A stretch of DNA of 37,548 bases from Planctomycetota bacterium (GTDB lineage Bacteria > Planctomycetota > Planctomycetia > Pirellulales > PALSA-1355): positions 1 to 37,548 of the forward strand of contig QQVE01000023.1 of NCBI GenBank assembly GCA_003389325.1. The letters run 5' to 3'. Made by a program: the position numbers and the translations under genes. Below the pieces are notes generated by a model, which made no database searches, was not told the DNA's origin, and was given only the letters and a program-made list of their open reading frames with translations. Numbering within the stretch: the stretch's first letter is position 1; every line of letters begins with the position of its first letter. Below, one piece after another: positions 1 to 9,650 of this stretch.

Positions 1-696
<696 letters not shown>

Positions 697-815
697 TCCT
701 GCCGTCTTGATGGTGACATCAAGCGGTTAAGAATTGTGGAGACAGTTCTTGTGTTTGGCCAGAGGTCCGTTTGAATCGGGGAAACCCGCTTCAAGCAACT
801 ACTGAATTGATAGAG

Positions 816-862
816 AAAACCCGGCACGGGACTTTAGCCAGGCCCGCGACCGGGTTTTTTTT
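816..862 (+). terminator. Rho-independent terminator after 16S rRNA
   Basis: AAAACCCGG at 816-824 pairs with CCGGGTTTT starting at 850, and the run of T continues to 862. The loop between the arms is about 25 bases and contains further GC-rich pairing. It lies about 130 bases after the 16S 3' end and should stop the rRNA transcript, which supports a 16S transcription unit that is not linked to 23S. Confidence 0.8.
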
Positions 863-931
863 GCGCGCTGAGATAACCTCGGACGCTATGCTAAGCCGCG
901 AAGCGAATGGGCGCTCGACGGGGGAAGCATC

Positions 932-1531
932 GTGCCGCGCAAGAATCCGGCCGTGATCGCCTACCATCTCGTGTGGACCGCGTACGGCACGTGGTTGCCC
1001 AACGATCCGCGCGGGAGTGGGTCACGTCGTGTCGCTTCGCCGGACCTCGCCGAGCTCGGAGAGCTGCACTACGGCCGCCGGAAGGTGCAGCCGCCGCCGA
1101 GCACCGTGCGGGGATTCAACGATCGGGCCGAGCCGCGACTACAATTCCCGGTCATCCGCTTCGACCCCTCCCGAATCGAAACCGTCGCCGCCGGCTTCGA
1201 GTCCTGCATCTTCCAGCATCGTTACACGTGCTACGCCTGCGCCGTCCTGCCGGACCACGTCCGTATCCTGATCCGCAAGCACCGCGATCGGGCCGAGGAG
1301 ATGATCGAAAACCTCCAGCAGGGCAGCCGCTTGCAGCTTGCTACCGAACAACGCGTCCCCGCGGCCCACCCCGTCTGGACGCTCGGCGGCTACCGTCGCT
1401 TCCTCGACTCCCCCGATCACGTCCGCACCGTCATCCGCTACATCGAGCAAAACCCCACCCGCGCCGGCCTCCCCTCGCAGCAATGGCCCTTCGTCCATCC
1501 CTACGACGGATGGCCTTACGCCAAGCGTTAG
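932..1531 (+). CDS. Y1/RAYT-type transposase, HUH motif altered
   Basis: This 199-residue protein resembles the REP-associated tyrosine transposase (Y1_Tnp, IS200-like) family. The N-terminal AYHLVWTAYGTWLP matches the start of planctomycete members, and the family's central PDHVH(L/I)L motif appears here as PDHVRILI, so the second His of the HUH metal site is Arg. The C-terminal stretch with RYIEQNP and AGL is typical of the family. I chose the GTG at 932, which has a GGGGGAAG purine stretch 4 bases upstream. RAYT proteins normally act as single-copy domesticated nucleases on palindromic REP sequences; no clear REP repeats are seen beside it. The loss of a metal-binding His suggests an inactive or divergent enzyme. 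It ends 34 bases before the convergent oxygenase gene. Confidence 0.8.
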   Translation: MPRKNPAVIAYHLVWTAYGTWLPNDPRGSGSRRVASPDLAELGELHYGRRKVQPPPSTVRGFNDRAEPRLQFPVIRFDPSRIETVAAGFESCIFQHRYTCYACAVLPDHVRILIRKHRDRAEEMIENLQQGSRLQLATEQRVPAAHPVWTLGGYRRFLDSPDHVRTVIRYIEQNPTRAGLPSQQWPFVHPYDGWPYAKR

Positions 1532-1565
1532 CCGTCCCGTCATCCGCACGCTTGCGGCTTAGCAC

Positions 1566-2402
1566 CTACCCCATCAACTCCGGATTCCCATCCTCCGCCC
1601 GGGCATACCAAATATTCAAAATCGTGTTCCGCACTCCGCACGGCCCCTCGAGCGTCGTGCGCCCGTGCCAGCTCCGCAGGCGCAGCGTGTTGATCACCAC
1701 GAACGCGTAGGCCACGTTCGGCAAGAACGGCATCCGCTTCACGACGTCGAACCCCCGCGGCTCGCGCAGCATCGCCATCGGGTTCAAACTGCGGCTGTAG
1801 AATTCCGTGCCCACCTGCTGCTGGCGGTCGTTTTGGGCCAGCGCGATCTGCATCGTCACAAGCTTCCGCCGGGTGTCGGGATGCGGCTTGATGCGGTAGC
1901 CGGTCGTCTCGCGAAACAGCTCCGGCAGGGCATACCCCGGCGTGCACGCGGCTTCCTCGCGTGAAACGCCGAAACGGTAGGCCAGCCCCTCGCTCAAGCG
2001 ATCGAACACCGCCGACTTGAACTCGGGCGAGCCCAGCGCATCGCGAACGCCCTGCCACAGCCAGCGCCCCCGCTCGGGCAGGCGACTGAGACTTTCGCGG
2101 GTCATCTTGAAGCAGCCCCGGTTGCTTTGGCCGTCGGTGGCATGCTTCTCGTAGGAGAACGCCTCATAGAGCTCCGGCTCGGGAAGCCAGGCCAGCATTT
2201 CCTCGTAGAGGTCGGCCGGGAACAGCCCCTCGATGAACACGTGCGGAAAGGGCCGGCTCTGGGCCGGAGTCGCGGCCACCGCGGCCAGCATGTGCGTCAG
2301 GGCCCGAAAGCGGATTTCTTCGCGAGTGCTTTGCAGCGCTCGCGGCGGGGCAACCAGCGGCGGAACCGTTTGCCGATGCGGGGCAACAGTCTGGGGAGCC
2401 AT
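1566..2402 (-). CDS. 2OG-Fe(II) oxygenase-like protein
   Basis: The 278-residue product shows the iron-binding triad of 2-oxoglutarate/Fe(II) dioxygenases: HPD (His174, Asp176) inside GYRIKPHPDTRRK and a distal His246 in RSWHGRTTL, followed 12 residues later by Arg258, the usual 2-oxoglutarate ligand. The first 45 residues are Pro/Ala-rich and probably disordered. The substrate cannot be told; related proteins hydroxylate peptides or sugar-pathway intermediates. A longer reading frame reaches 2504, but I chose the ATG at 2402 because a GGAG ribosome site lies 8 bases upstream of it and the longer N-terminus looks non-native. It converges on the RAYT gene. Confidence 0.75.
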   Translation of the reverse strand: MAPQTVAPHRQTVPPLVAPPRALQSTREEIRFRALTHMLAAVAATPAQSRPFPHVFIEGLFPADLYEEMLAWLPEPELYEAFSYEKHATDGQSNRGCFKMTRESLSRLPERGRWLWQGVRDALGSPEFKSAVFDRLSEGLAYRFGVSREEAACTPGYALPELFRETTGYRIKPHPDTRRKLVTMQIALAQNDRQQQVGTEFYSRSLNPMAMLREPRGFDVVKRMPFLPNVAYAFVVINTLRLRSWHGRTTLEGPCGVRNTILNIWYARAEDGNPELMG

Positions 2403-2625
2403 GGCGGTATCTCCGATTGCTCGGCCGGGGGTGGGAGCGTGCCTTGGGGGGGAGGTCCGAGGGCGGCAGACTGTAGCGAGAATGCCTGCGGCGACAAAGG
2501 GCAAACCGGCACTCGGGCGTCGCTAGCGGCCGTGTCGCGGGCCCCTGGCAGCAAGGGGCGGGCTATGCTAATTTGTTAGCTTCTTTACCACGATTCCGCA
2601 GGTTGGTGTCTTGTCCACCCTCACC

Positions 2626-3111
2626 ATGAAACAACCGATTGCCGGAGTCACCGCTCCCCAGACGCGGGAAGTGACCGTGATGACCGTGTTTCCCACGCTG
2701 GGCGCCTTTTCGACCGGCCGGCTGATGGGCCGGCTCTGTGGCGTCCAACTCGGATATGGCATCTTCACGCTGGGCAACCTGTTCGCCTTGCTGCTGATTC
2801 CCTTCGCGCTGGCGCTGTTCGCCTACTCGCTGTTGCCCTGGGTGCTCACGCGTTACCGCCTGACCAATCGCCGCGTCACGGTGCAAAAGTGGGTGCGGCC
2901 GGTCGACGAGCGCTGGGTCGACTTCGACCGCTTCGACACGATCGACATCGAAGTGCAGCCGGGTCAGGAGTGGTATCCCTGCGGCGATCTAGTGTTTCGC
3001 TCCGGCGCCACCGAGACGTTTCGCCTGGCCGGCGTCTCGCGGCCCGAGACGTTCCGCCATACTTGCCTGGCCGCCCGCCGCGGATACCTGGGCGCGCAGC
3101 AAGCCAGCTAG
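2626..3111 (+). CDS. Membrane protein with bacterial PH domain
   Basis: A 161-residue protein with one or two membrane segments around residues 45-75 (LGYGIFTLGNLFALLLIPFA), followed by YRLTNRRVTVQKW and FDTIDIEVQPGQEWYPCGDLVF. That order, hydrophobic hairpin then TNRRV and a beta-rich region, is typical of the bPH2/YdbT-like (DUF304) family. Such proteins are membrane-attached and their function is mostly unknown. The ATG at 2626 is preferred; an in-frame TTG at 2611 would add five residues. The gene ends one base before the convergent peptidase gene, with no terminator between them. Confidence 0.7.
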   Translation: MKQPIAGVTAPQTREVTVMTVFPTLGAFSTGRLMGRLCGVQLGYGIFTLGNLFALLLIPFALALFAYSLLPWVLTRYRLTNRRVTVQKWVRPVDERWVDFDRFDTIDIEVQPGQEWYPCGDLVFRSGATETFRLAGVSRPETFRHTCLAARRGYLGAQQAS

Positions 3112-3112
3112 C

Positions 3113-3715
3113 TCAGACGCCGCGGGCCAGATCGTTCAGGATCATCCGCAGCGCTTCGGCCGAGCTGGCCACCGGCAGCGCGGGCACTTCTTCAGGATGC
3201 GCCGCCGACTGCGTGACATCGAGCGGCAGGTGCACAAACGCGCTCTTGGTCTTCAGGCCCATTCGCTCGGCCAGGTAGCACGAGAAATACATCGTCGCGT
3301 TGCACAGATAGGTGCCGGCGTGGTACGAGACCTGCGCGGGGATGCGCGCTTCGCGCAGGCGCAATCCCCAGTCGGACAGCGGCAACGGGCTGCGATAGGC
3401 GATCGGGCCGCCTTCGACCAGCGGCAAGAACTGCTCCGGCGCCTGGCGGCTCGATCCGCCCACGTTGATGGCAATCGACTCGAGTTGGATCCGCGTTGAG
3501 CCCGGCGCCTGGCCCAGGTGGATCGCATAGTCGTAGTTGGCGGCCAGGTCCGCCGCCAGCTTCTGCTTCACCGCCGCAAAGTCGACCGGATACAGCCTCG
3601 TGGTCACTTCCGGTTCGGCCGGCAGCTCCCGCGTCAGCGCAACTAGCGCCAGCCAGCTCGCATTGGCATTCCAACGGTCGTACGGCTCGAAGGCGGTGAT
3701 CAAAACAGAGGTCAT
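3113..3715 (-). CDS. Pyroglutamyl-peptidase I-like cysteine peptidase (C15)
   Basis: The 200-residue protein begins VLITAFEPYDRW, the peptidase C15 opening, and keeps the catalytic triad: Glu79 in QLESIAIN, Cys138 in AGTYLCNATMY and His162 in VHLP. The usual length of Pcp is about 210 residues, so it is complete. Pcp removes N-terminal pyroglutamate from peptides in the cytoplasm. The sequence is divergent around residues 84-110, so the precise substrate is uncertain. The ATG at 3715 starts at the conserved domain; an upstream in-frame ATG at 3748 would add 11 residues with no family support. Tail-to-tail with the PH-domain gene. Confidence 0.83.
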   Translation of the reverse strand: MTSVLITAFEPYDRWNANASWLALVALTRELPAEPEVTTRLYPVDFAAVKQKLAADLAANYDYAIHLGQAPGSTRIQLESIAINVGGSSRQAPEQFLPLVEGGPIAYRSPLPLSDWGLRLREARIPAQVSYHAGTYLCNATMYFSCYLAERMGLKTKSAFVHLPLDVTQSAAHPEEVPALPVASSAEALRMILNDLARGV

Positions 3716-3887
3716 AGGCTTCGCTGGGCAAACGGCGCTCGCTGTCACAGCAAATCGTAGCCCCTGCGGCTACCGTTGCACAACAGTCCGGGCCGACGAC
3801 GCGGGGGCACGTCGATTTACACGCGGCCGGTAAAGGCGATAATCGAAGCCGCTCGACTCGAACTCCCTCACTCCGCGGCACGCCCCC

Positions 3888-5090
3888 ATGAGCACGCCGG
3901 CCACGCGCCCGCTGCCGCCCCGCTTGATCTCACTCGACGCCTTTCGCGGGCTGGCGATGCTGGCCATGGCGTCCGGCGGCCTGGGACTGCATCGCGTGGC
4001 CGAGAACCTTCGCGCCGAAGGTGTCGACTCGCCGCTGTGGCAAACGCTCGGCCATCACTTCGAACACGTCGAATGGATCGGCTGCTCACTCTGGGACCTG
4101 GTGCAGCCATCATTCATGTTCATGGTGGGCGTGGCCATGGCCTATTCTTACGCCAGCCGCGCCGCCCACGGTCAGAGCTACGGCCGGATGCTGCGGCACG
4201 CCATCGTGCGTTCGATCGTGCTGGTGCTGCTGGGCATCTTCCTCCGCTCCGACGGCCGCGACCAAACGTACTTCACCTTCGAAGACGTGCTCACGCAGAT
4301 CGGCCTGGGCTACACCTTCCTGTTCCTGCTGTGGGGGCGCCCGGCTGCAATCCAGTTCTCGGCGGCGCTGGGCATCCTGGCAGGCTACTGGATGCTGTTC
4401 TACGTGTACCCGGTGCCGGGGCCGGAGTTCGACCACTCCACCGTCGGGCTGGGAGAAGACTGGCCGCACCTGACCGGTTTGGCGGCCCACTGGGACAAAA
4501 ACACTAACGCCGCGGCGGCCTTCGACGTCTGGTTCCTGAACCTCTTTCCGCGCGAGCAGCCGTTTGCCTACAACTCCGGCGGCTATCAGACCCTCAGCTT
4601 CGTGCCCTCGCTAACGACGATGATCTTCGGGTTGCTGGCCGGCGAGCTATTGCGCGGACCGCGCAGCGAGCGGAACAAGTTCTGGCGGCTGGTGTTGGCC
4701 GGTCTGGGAGGTCTGATCGCCGGCGACCTGCTGCACATGACCGGGCTGTGCCCGATCGTCAAACGCATCTGGACGCCGAGCTGGACGCTGTTCAGCACGG
4801 GCTGGGTGTGCCTCGCGCTGGCCGGCTTCTACGGCGTGGTCGACGTGCTGGGTTTTCGCAAGTGGACGTTTCCGTTGGTGGTCGTCGGCATGAATTCGAT
4901 TACCATTTACGTTCTGGCCGGGCTGACCAAGGGGTGGTTCTACGAATCCATCCAGACCCATTTCGGCACGCGTCCCTTCGATTTTCTCGGCGACGCTTAT
5001 CGCCCGCTGCTGGTGCAGCTTTGGGTGCTGCTGGCGATGTGGCTGTTCCTCTACTGGCTTTACCGGCAGCGTATATTTATTCGGATCTAG
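3888..5090 (+). CDS. HGSNAT-like membrane acyltransferase (DUF5009 type)
   Basis: A 400-residue polytopic membrane protein with about ten hydrophobic segments. The N-terminal [14 protein letters not shown] and [19 protein letters not shown] are hallmarks of the heparan-alpha-glucosaminide N-acetyltransferase/NagX group, which transfers acetyl from cytoplasmic acetyl-CoA to an amino sugar across the membrane. Later segments such as [18 protein letters not shown] and [15 protein letters not shown] also fit. The true acceptor in bacteria is unknown, so the name describes the family only. The reading frame ends in an arginine/isoleucine tail with one rare ATA codon. The Memo gene starts 40 bases downstream in the same direction, so co-transcription is likely. 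Confidence 0.82.
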   Translation: MSTPATRPLPPRLISLDAFRGLAMLAMASGGLGLHRVAENLRAEGVDSPLWQTLGHHFEHVEWIGCSLWDLVQPSFMFMVGVAMAYSYASRAAHGQSYGRMLRHAIVRSIVLVLLGIFLRSDGRDQTYFTFEDVLTQIGLGYTFLFLLWGRPAAIQFSAALGILAGYWMLFYVYPVPGPEFDHSTVGLGEDWPHLTGLAAHWDKNTNAAAAFDVWFLNLFPREQPFAYNSGGYQTLSFVPSLTTMIFGLLAGELLRGPRSERNKFWRLVLAGLGGLIAGDLLHMTGLCPIVKRIWTPSWTLFSTGWVCLALAGFYGVVDVLGFRKWTFPLVVVGMNSITIYVLAGLTKGWFYESIQTHFGTRPFDFLGDAYRPLLVQLWVLLAMWLFLYWLYRQRIFIRI

Positions 5091-5129
5091 TGCGTTCCGC
5101 CGACATCAGCAACCCCCGACTCACTTGGC

Positions 5130-6404
5130 ATGACGATTCCCGACCAACCGCGCCTGCGCCGCGTCGAAAGCTTTCCGGTCAACCGGCCCGAGGGCGAAGT
5201 GGTATTCGCCTTCCGCGATCCGGAGGGATTTTCCGACCCGATCGTGATTCCGTACGCCGCCGCCGTGCTGGCGTCGCTGATGGACGGCTCGCGCACGCTG
5301 GCGGGCATTCAAGTGGACTACCAGCAGCGATTCGGCCAGAGCGTGGCCCTGGCCGAGATCGAAGGCCTGGTCCGCGATCTCGACGACCGGCTGTATCTCG
5401 ACACCGATCGTTTTCGCGCTCGCTGGAAATCCGAGATCGAGTTCTACCTGAACAGCCGCTCGCGGCCGGCGGCCCACGCGGGGCAGGCCTATGCCGGCGA
5501 TGCCGAGGAGCTCAAGGAACAGCTCGCGGCACTGTTTACCGGCGAGAAAGGCCCCGGCGCCCCGGTGCTGCCGTCCGAATCGAGCACCGCCGGCAGCGAT
5601 CTGCTGGGCGTCTTGAGCCCGCACATCGACTTGCAGCGGGGCGGCATCGCGTTTGCCTATGCCTACAAGCACCTGGTCGAACAGAGCGATGCCGACCTGT
5701 TCGTCATCTTCGGCACGGGCCACAATCCGATGCGGAACCTGTTTTCGGTGAGCCGGAAGGATTTCGAGACGCCGCTGGGCACCGTGGAAACCGACCGGCA
5801 GTTCGTGGCCCGGCTGACGCAAAACCTGGCCGTCAACCCGGGGGGACGGGAGCTCAACCTGGCCGCCGACGAGTTGGCCGGTCGGCAGGAGCACTCGATC
5901 GAGTTTCAGGCCGTATTCCTGCAGTACCTGTTGGGCGGCAAGCGTCCGTTCAAGATCGTGCCGGTGCTCACCGGATCGTTTCACGAGCTGATTACCGCGG
6001 GGCGGTCGCCGAGCAAATCGCCCGAGGTGGCCGCCTTCGTCGCGGCGATGCGCAAGACGGCCGAAGCTCACCCGGGCCGCGTCTGCTATATCAGCGGCGG
6101 CGATCTGGCACACGTCGGGCAGCGGTTCGGCGATCGAGAGTTTCTCGACGCCCCGCGTCTGGCCGAGTTGGCCGAGGACGATCGCCGCCTGCTGGCCAAA
6201 GCTTGCGAGCCGGATGCCGAAGGGTTCTTTCAACACGTCGCCACGGCGGGCGACTGTCACCGAATTTGCGGCCTGTCGCCGACCTACACCATGCTGGAAG
6301 TGATTCGCCCGGGGCGCGGCGAGCTGCTGAAGTACGACCAGGCCGTCGAATTGGACGGCACGGCCTGTGTGAGCTTCGCCAGCGCCGCGTTCTATCGCGA
6401 CTAG
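5130..6404 (+). CDS. Memo-family protein (AmmeMemoRadiSam B) with N-terminal PqqD-like domain
   Basis: Residues from about 155 to 424 form a Memo/AMMECR-system B domain: [10 protein letters not shown] (His165), IFGTGHNP (His198), the EHSIEFQ..FLQYL block and SGGDLAHVG. These His residues sit where Memo proteins bind metal. Memo is related to extradiol dioxygenases, and its bacterial role is unsettled, probably linked with a radical-SAM partner and AMMECR1, neither of which is present here. Residues 1-105 are an extra domain with [11 protein letters not shown] and [19 protein letters not shown] that looks like a PqqD-type winged helix. The length of 424 is well above the roughly 280 of plain Memo proteins. 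ATG at 5130 follows the acyltransferase by 39 bases. Confidence 0.83.
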   Translation: MTIPDQPRLRRVESFPVNRPEGEVVFAFRDPEGFSDPIVIPYAAAVLASLMDGSRTLAGIQVDYQQRFGQSVALAEIEGLVRDLDDRLYLDTDRFRARWKSEIEFYLNSRSRPAAHAGQAYAGDAEELKEQLAALFTGEKGPGAPVLPSESSTAGSDLLGVLSPHIDLQRGGIAFAYAYKHLVEQSDADLFVIFGTGHNPMRNLFSVSRKDFETPLGTVETDRQFVARLTQNLAVNPGGRELNLAADELAGRQEHSIEFQAVFLQYLLGGKRPFKIVPVLTGSFHELITAGRSPSKSPEVAAFVAAMRKTAEAHPGRVCYISGGDLAHVGQRFGDREFLDAPRLAELAEDDRRLLAKACEPDAEGFFQHVATAGDCHRICGLSPTYTMLEVIRPGRGELLKYDQAVELDGTACVSFASAAFYRD

Positions 6405-6536
6405 CGGCCTCGGTGCGGCCGCGTTCGGGCCCCTGCTTTTCCTCGCTCGGCCGATGCTCTAGAATCCGGGCAGCGTGGCCCATCTTGCCACGCCGGAGCG
6501 CTTTCGCAGGACGCAATCGATTAAGGCGTAGCAAGT

Positions 6537-7802
6537 TTGAGCAATCGCACGATTCACATCATCGGCGTCGGCGACGACGGATTGGATGGCGTCGTGTCGC
6601 CGGCGCGAAAGCTGATCGACGAAGCGCAACTGCTGGTCGGCGCCGAGTCGACGCTGGCCAAGATTCCCAAGTCGAAGGCCGAGCGGCTGGTCGTGGGCAG
6701 CAACCTGGACGAGGCCGTCGACCGCATCGCCAAGGCCGGCGACAAACGCATCGTCGTGCTGGCCTCGGGCGATCCGTTGTTCTTCGGCGTGGCCCGCTAC
6801 CTCTGCGACAAGCTCGGCAAGGACTACTTCGAGGTCATGCCGCACGTCAGCAGCATGCAGTTGGCGTTTGCCCGGGTGAAAGAAAGCTGGGAGGAGGCCT
6901 ATCTCACCGACCTGGCGAATCGGCCGCTGGAGCAGGTGCTGGAGAAGATTCGCTCGGCGACGAAGGTGGGCCTGTTTACCAGCGAGAAGTACCCGCCCAA
7001 GGCCGTGGCCGCAGCGCTGCTGGAACAGCGTATCGACTATTTCTCAGCGTACGTCTGCGAGAACTTGGGCTCGCCCGACGAACGCGTCACGCAAGGCGAG
7101 CTGTCGGAGATTGCCGCGCAGGATTTCGCTCCGCTCAATGTGATGGTGCTGGTGCGCCGGCCCGACGTGCCCGATCGCCCGCGCGAGGCGATCGGCCAAC
7201 GGCTGTTTGGCAACCCGGACGAGATGTTCCTGCAGTCGAAGCCGAAGCAGGGGCTGCTCACGCCGGCCGAGGTGCGTTCGATTGCGCTGGCGCAGCTCGA
7301 TTTGGGCCCGACGAGCATCGTGTGGGACATCGGCGCCGGCTCCGGCTCGGTGGCGGTCGAGGCGGCCCAAATCGCCTCGGGCGGAACCGTGTACGCCGTG
7401 GAAATGGACCCCCAGGACCACGAGCTCATCCTGGCCAATGCCGAGCGGTTTGGAGTCACCAACCTCGTGCCCATCCTCGGCAGTGCCCCGGACGCCTGGA
7501 AAGATCTGCCGGATGCCGACGCGATCTTCGTCGGCGGCAGCGGCCGCGAAATCAGCCGCGTCGTGGAAATGGCCTACGACCGGCTCCGCGCAGGCGGGCG
7601 GCTGGTGGCCAACGTGGGCAGCATCGAAAGCCTGTCGATCGTGCACGAGACGCTGACCCGCGTCTCGGCCGACGTGGCGGTGTGGATGATCAACGTGGCC
7701 CGCGGCAACTATCAACTCGAGCGCGTGCGTTTCGAGGCGCTCAACCCGACGTTTGTACTGGCCGTCGTCAAACCCGCTCCTCGAGCTACCGCGAAGAAGT
7801 GA
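6537..7802 (+). CDS. cobL: Precorrin-6Y C5,15-methyltransferase, CbiE-CbiT fusion
   Basis: A 421-residue protein with two domains. Residues 5-205 are a CbiE tetrapyrrole methylase ([14 protein letters not shown], then [12 protein letters not shown]). Residues 225-421 are a CbiT methyltransferase with the SAM site [16 protein letters not shown] at 262-277. Together they methylate C5 and C15 of the corrin ring and decarboxylate the C12 side chain during cobalamin synthesis. No other cob/cbi gene lies nearby. The start is a TTG at 6537; no ATG fits the conserved N-terminus and the ribosome site is weak. Its stop overlaps the next gene in a GTGA junction, so the two are probably translationally coupled. 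Confidence 0.88.
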   Translation: MSNRTIHIIGVGDDGLDGVVSPARKLIDEAQLLVGAESTLAKIPKSKAERLVVGSNLDEAVDRIAKAGDKRIVVLASGDPLFFGVARYLCDKLGKDYFEVMPHVSSMQLAFARVKESWEEAYLTDLANRPLEQVLEKIRSATKVGLFTSEKYPPKAVAAALLEQRIDYFSAYVCENLGSPDERVTQGELSEIAAQDFAPLNVMVLVRRPDVPDRPREAIGQRLFGNPDEMFLQSKPKQGLLTPAEVRSIALAQLDLGPTSIVWDIGAGSGSVAVEAAQIASGGTVYAVEMDPQDHELILANAERFGVTNLVPILGSAPDAWKDLPDADAIFVGGSGREISRVVEMAYDRLRAGGRLVANVGSIESLSIVHETLTRVSADVAVWMINVARGNYQLERVRFEALNPTFVLAVVKPAPRATAKK

Positions 7803-8569
7803 TTACGCACGAACATCCCCAGCTCGACGTGATCGCCGTGGGGGCTCATCCCGACGACGTGGAAATTGCCTGCGGCGGCACGCTGGCCGGGCTCGTGCAA
7901 CAGGGCTATCAGGTGGGCATCGTCGACCTGACCGACGGCGAACCGACGCCCGGCTCGCCCGGCCCCGAGGTCCGACTGGCCGAAGCCAAGCAGGCGGCCG
8001 AAACGCTGGGCGTTCAAGTGCGCGTGCAGCTCGACCTGCCGAACCGCAGGCTGTTCGACACCTTCGAAGCGCGCGTGGCGCTGGCCAAGGAGTTTCGCAA
8101 GTATCGTCCTCGCCTGGTGCTGGGCTTTGGCGAGAAGACGCCGCTGGCCTCGCCCGACCACTGGCAGGCAATGCAGATCACCGACGCGGCGATCTTTTAC
8201 TCGCGGCTGACCAAGTGGGACGAGCACTTCGACCACCTGCCGGTGCACACCATCTCGGCGCATTTGTACTACACGCTGGGCTTTGGTTCGCTCGAGTTGC
8301 CGCAGGGGGCCGGCCACCTCGTGGTCGACATCGGCGAAACGCTCGACACGAAGCTCGCCGCCGTGCGCTGCTATGCCACGCAGTTCCCCAAGCACAAGGA
8401 ATTCATCTACGAGCGCATCCGCGCCGCGGCCATGCACGACGGCATCGCCGCCGGTTATGACGCGGGCGAACTGTTCGCTGCCACGCGCACGCTCGGCACC
8501 CGCGACCTGGTGCACTTCATGTTCGGCCAGAGCCCCTCGGACGAACCGCGCAAGCCGCCGGTGCGCTAG
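7799..8569 (+). CDS. BshB1-like LmbE/PIG-L deacetylase
   Basis: A 256-residue protein of the LmbE/PIG-L zinc deacetylase family. The motif VGAHPDDVE (His17, Asp19, Asp20) opens the zinc site, and SPDHWQAM around residue 120 supplies the later His. [23 protein letters not shown] and the overall length match BshB1, which deacetylates GlcNAc-malate in bacillithiol synthesis; an amino-sugar deacetylase of another kind is the alternative. The start is a GTG at 7799 overlapping the stop of cobL by four bases. The same frame stays open upstream to 4748, but that is a shadow of the other genes, since the conserved fold begins exactly here. Confidence 0.85.
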   Translation: MITHEHPQLDVIAVGAHPDDVEIACGGTLAGLVQQGYQVGIVDLTDGEPTPGSPGPEVRLAEAKQAAETLGVQVRVQLDLPNRRLFDTFEARVALAKEFRKYRPRLVLGFGEKTPLASPDHWQAMQITDAAIFYSRLTKWDEHFDHLPVHTISAHLYYTLGFGSLELPQGAGHLVVDIGETLDTKLAAVRCYATQFPKHKEFIYERIRAAAMHDGIAAGYDAGELFAATRTLGTRDLVHFMFGQSPSDEPRKPPVR

Positions 8570-8602
8570 GCGGAGCACTCTATCGAGCCGCTCTCGCGCG
8601 TC

Positions 8603-9592
8603 CTACCCCAATCGGTACTCTCGCAGTGCCGCCAGCACGGCTTCGATGTCGGCCGGCAGCGGGGCGACGAACTCCAGCGGTTCGCCGCTCAGGGGGTGCT
8701 CGATCTTGAGTCGCCGCGCGTGCAGCGCTTGCCGCTCGAGCAGCGGCTGCTCGTCCGATGGGTCGCGAGTGATCTCGCCGCGCGTGATCCGGGCGCGGCC
8801 CCCGTACAACCGGTCGCAGAGCACCGGCAGGCCGATGTGTGCCAGATGCAGTCGAATCTGGTGCGTGCGGCCCGACTTGGGAAACACCCGCAGGGCGGAG
8901 AACCCGTCGAAGCGTTCGGCGACCTCAAAGAACGTCTGCGCTTCGCGGCTGGTGGGGTGATCGCGGCGGATGGCCATCTTTTCGCGCTGGTAAGGATGGG
9001 CTCCGATCGGCTGGTCGACCGTGTCGCGATCGCGATCGGGCACGCCCACGCACACGGCGAAGTACTCCTTCTCGACGGTGCGCGTCTCGAACTGCTCGGC
9101 CAGCCGCATGTGCGCCTGGTCGGTCTTGGCCACCACGATCACGCCGCTGGTATCGCGGTCGAGCCGGTGCACGATGCCGGGACGCGAAGCGCCGCCGACG
9201 CCGCTGAGCTGGTTGAAGTGAAACTGCAACGCCGCGGTAAGCGTGCCGGCCCAATGCCCTTTGCCGGGATGAACGACCATGCCGGGCGGCTTGTTGATGG
9301 CCGCCAGTTGCTCGTCTTCGTACAGGACGTTGAGCGGCACGTCCTCGGGCTCCGGGCCTTCGCGCGGTAGATCCGGCAGCGACACGACGATCCGCTGGCC
9401 GGCGCGCAGCTTGTAGGCCGGCTTGGCTCCCTGGCCGTCGACTTGCACGCCGCCGGCGGTGATCATCTTACGCAGCAGCACGCGACTGTAGGCGGGAAAC
9501 TGCTGGGCCAGAAACCAGTCGAGCCGCGCGCCGGCGTGTTCCTCGGGCACGACCCGTTCGCTCGGCTGGCTGGAGATTTCGTCGCCGCTCAT
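8603..9592 (-). CDS. rluD: RluD-type 23S rRNA pseudouridine synthase
   Basis: The 329-residue protein has an N-terminal S4 RNA-binding domain (GARLDWFLAQQFPAYSR, residues 20-80) and a PseudoU_synth_2 domain with the catalytic HRLDRDTSGV box (Asp145). SGRTHQIRLHLAHIG is the second family signature. RluD-class enzymes isomerise uridines in helix 69 of 23S rRNA; RluC and RluA are close relatives, so the exact target sites are inferred. The ATG at 9592 has a GGGAGG ribosome site 9 bases upstream; the longer upstream frame is arginine-rich noise. It ends 33 bases after the convergent deacetylase gene. Confidence 0.87.
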   Translation of the reverse strand: MSGDEISSQPSERVVPEEHAGARLDWFLAQQFPAYSRVLLRKMITAGGVQVDGQGAKPAYKLRAGQRIVVSLPDLPREGPEPEDVPLNVLYEDEQLAAINKPPGMVVHPGKGHWAGTLTAALQFHFNQLSGVGGASRPGIVHRLDRDTSGVIVVAKTDQAHMRLAEQFETRTVEKEYFAVCVGVPDRDRDTVDQPIGAHPYQREKMAIRRDHPTSREAQTFFEVAERFDGFSALRVFPKSGRTHQIRLHLAHIGLPVLCDRLYGGRARITRGEITRDPSDEQPLLERQALHARRLKIEHPLSGEPLEFVAPLPADIEAVLAALREYRLG

Positions 9593-9650
9593 CGAGAAGA
9601 GCCTCCCGCGGGCCGGCGTGGGCTGGGGAAGCGGGGCTGGCCACGGCGAA

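Noticed and set aside
4748..7798. An open frame of over 1000 codons running through the acyltransferase, Memo and cobL genes
   Set aside because: It is a shadow frame of high-GC coding DNA with Arg/Gly-rich composition; only its last part from 7799 is a real gene.
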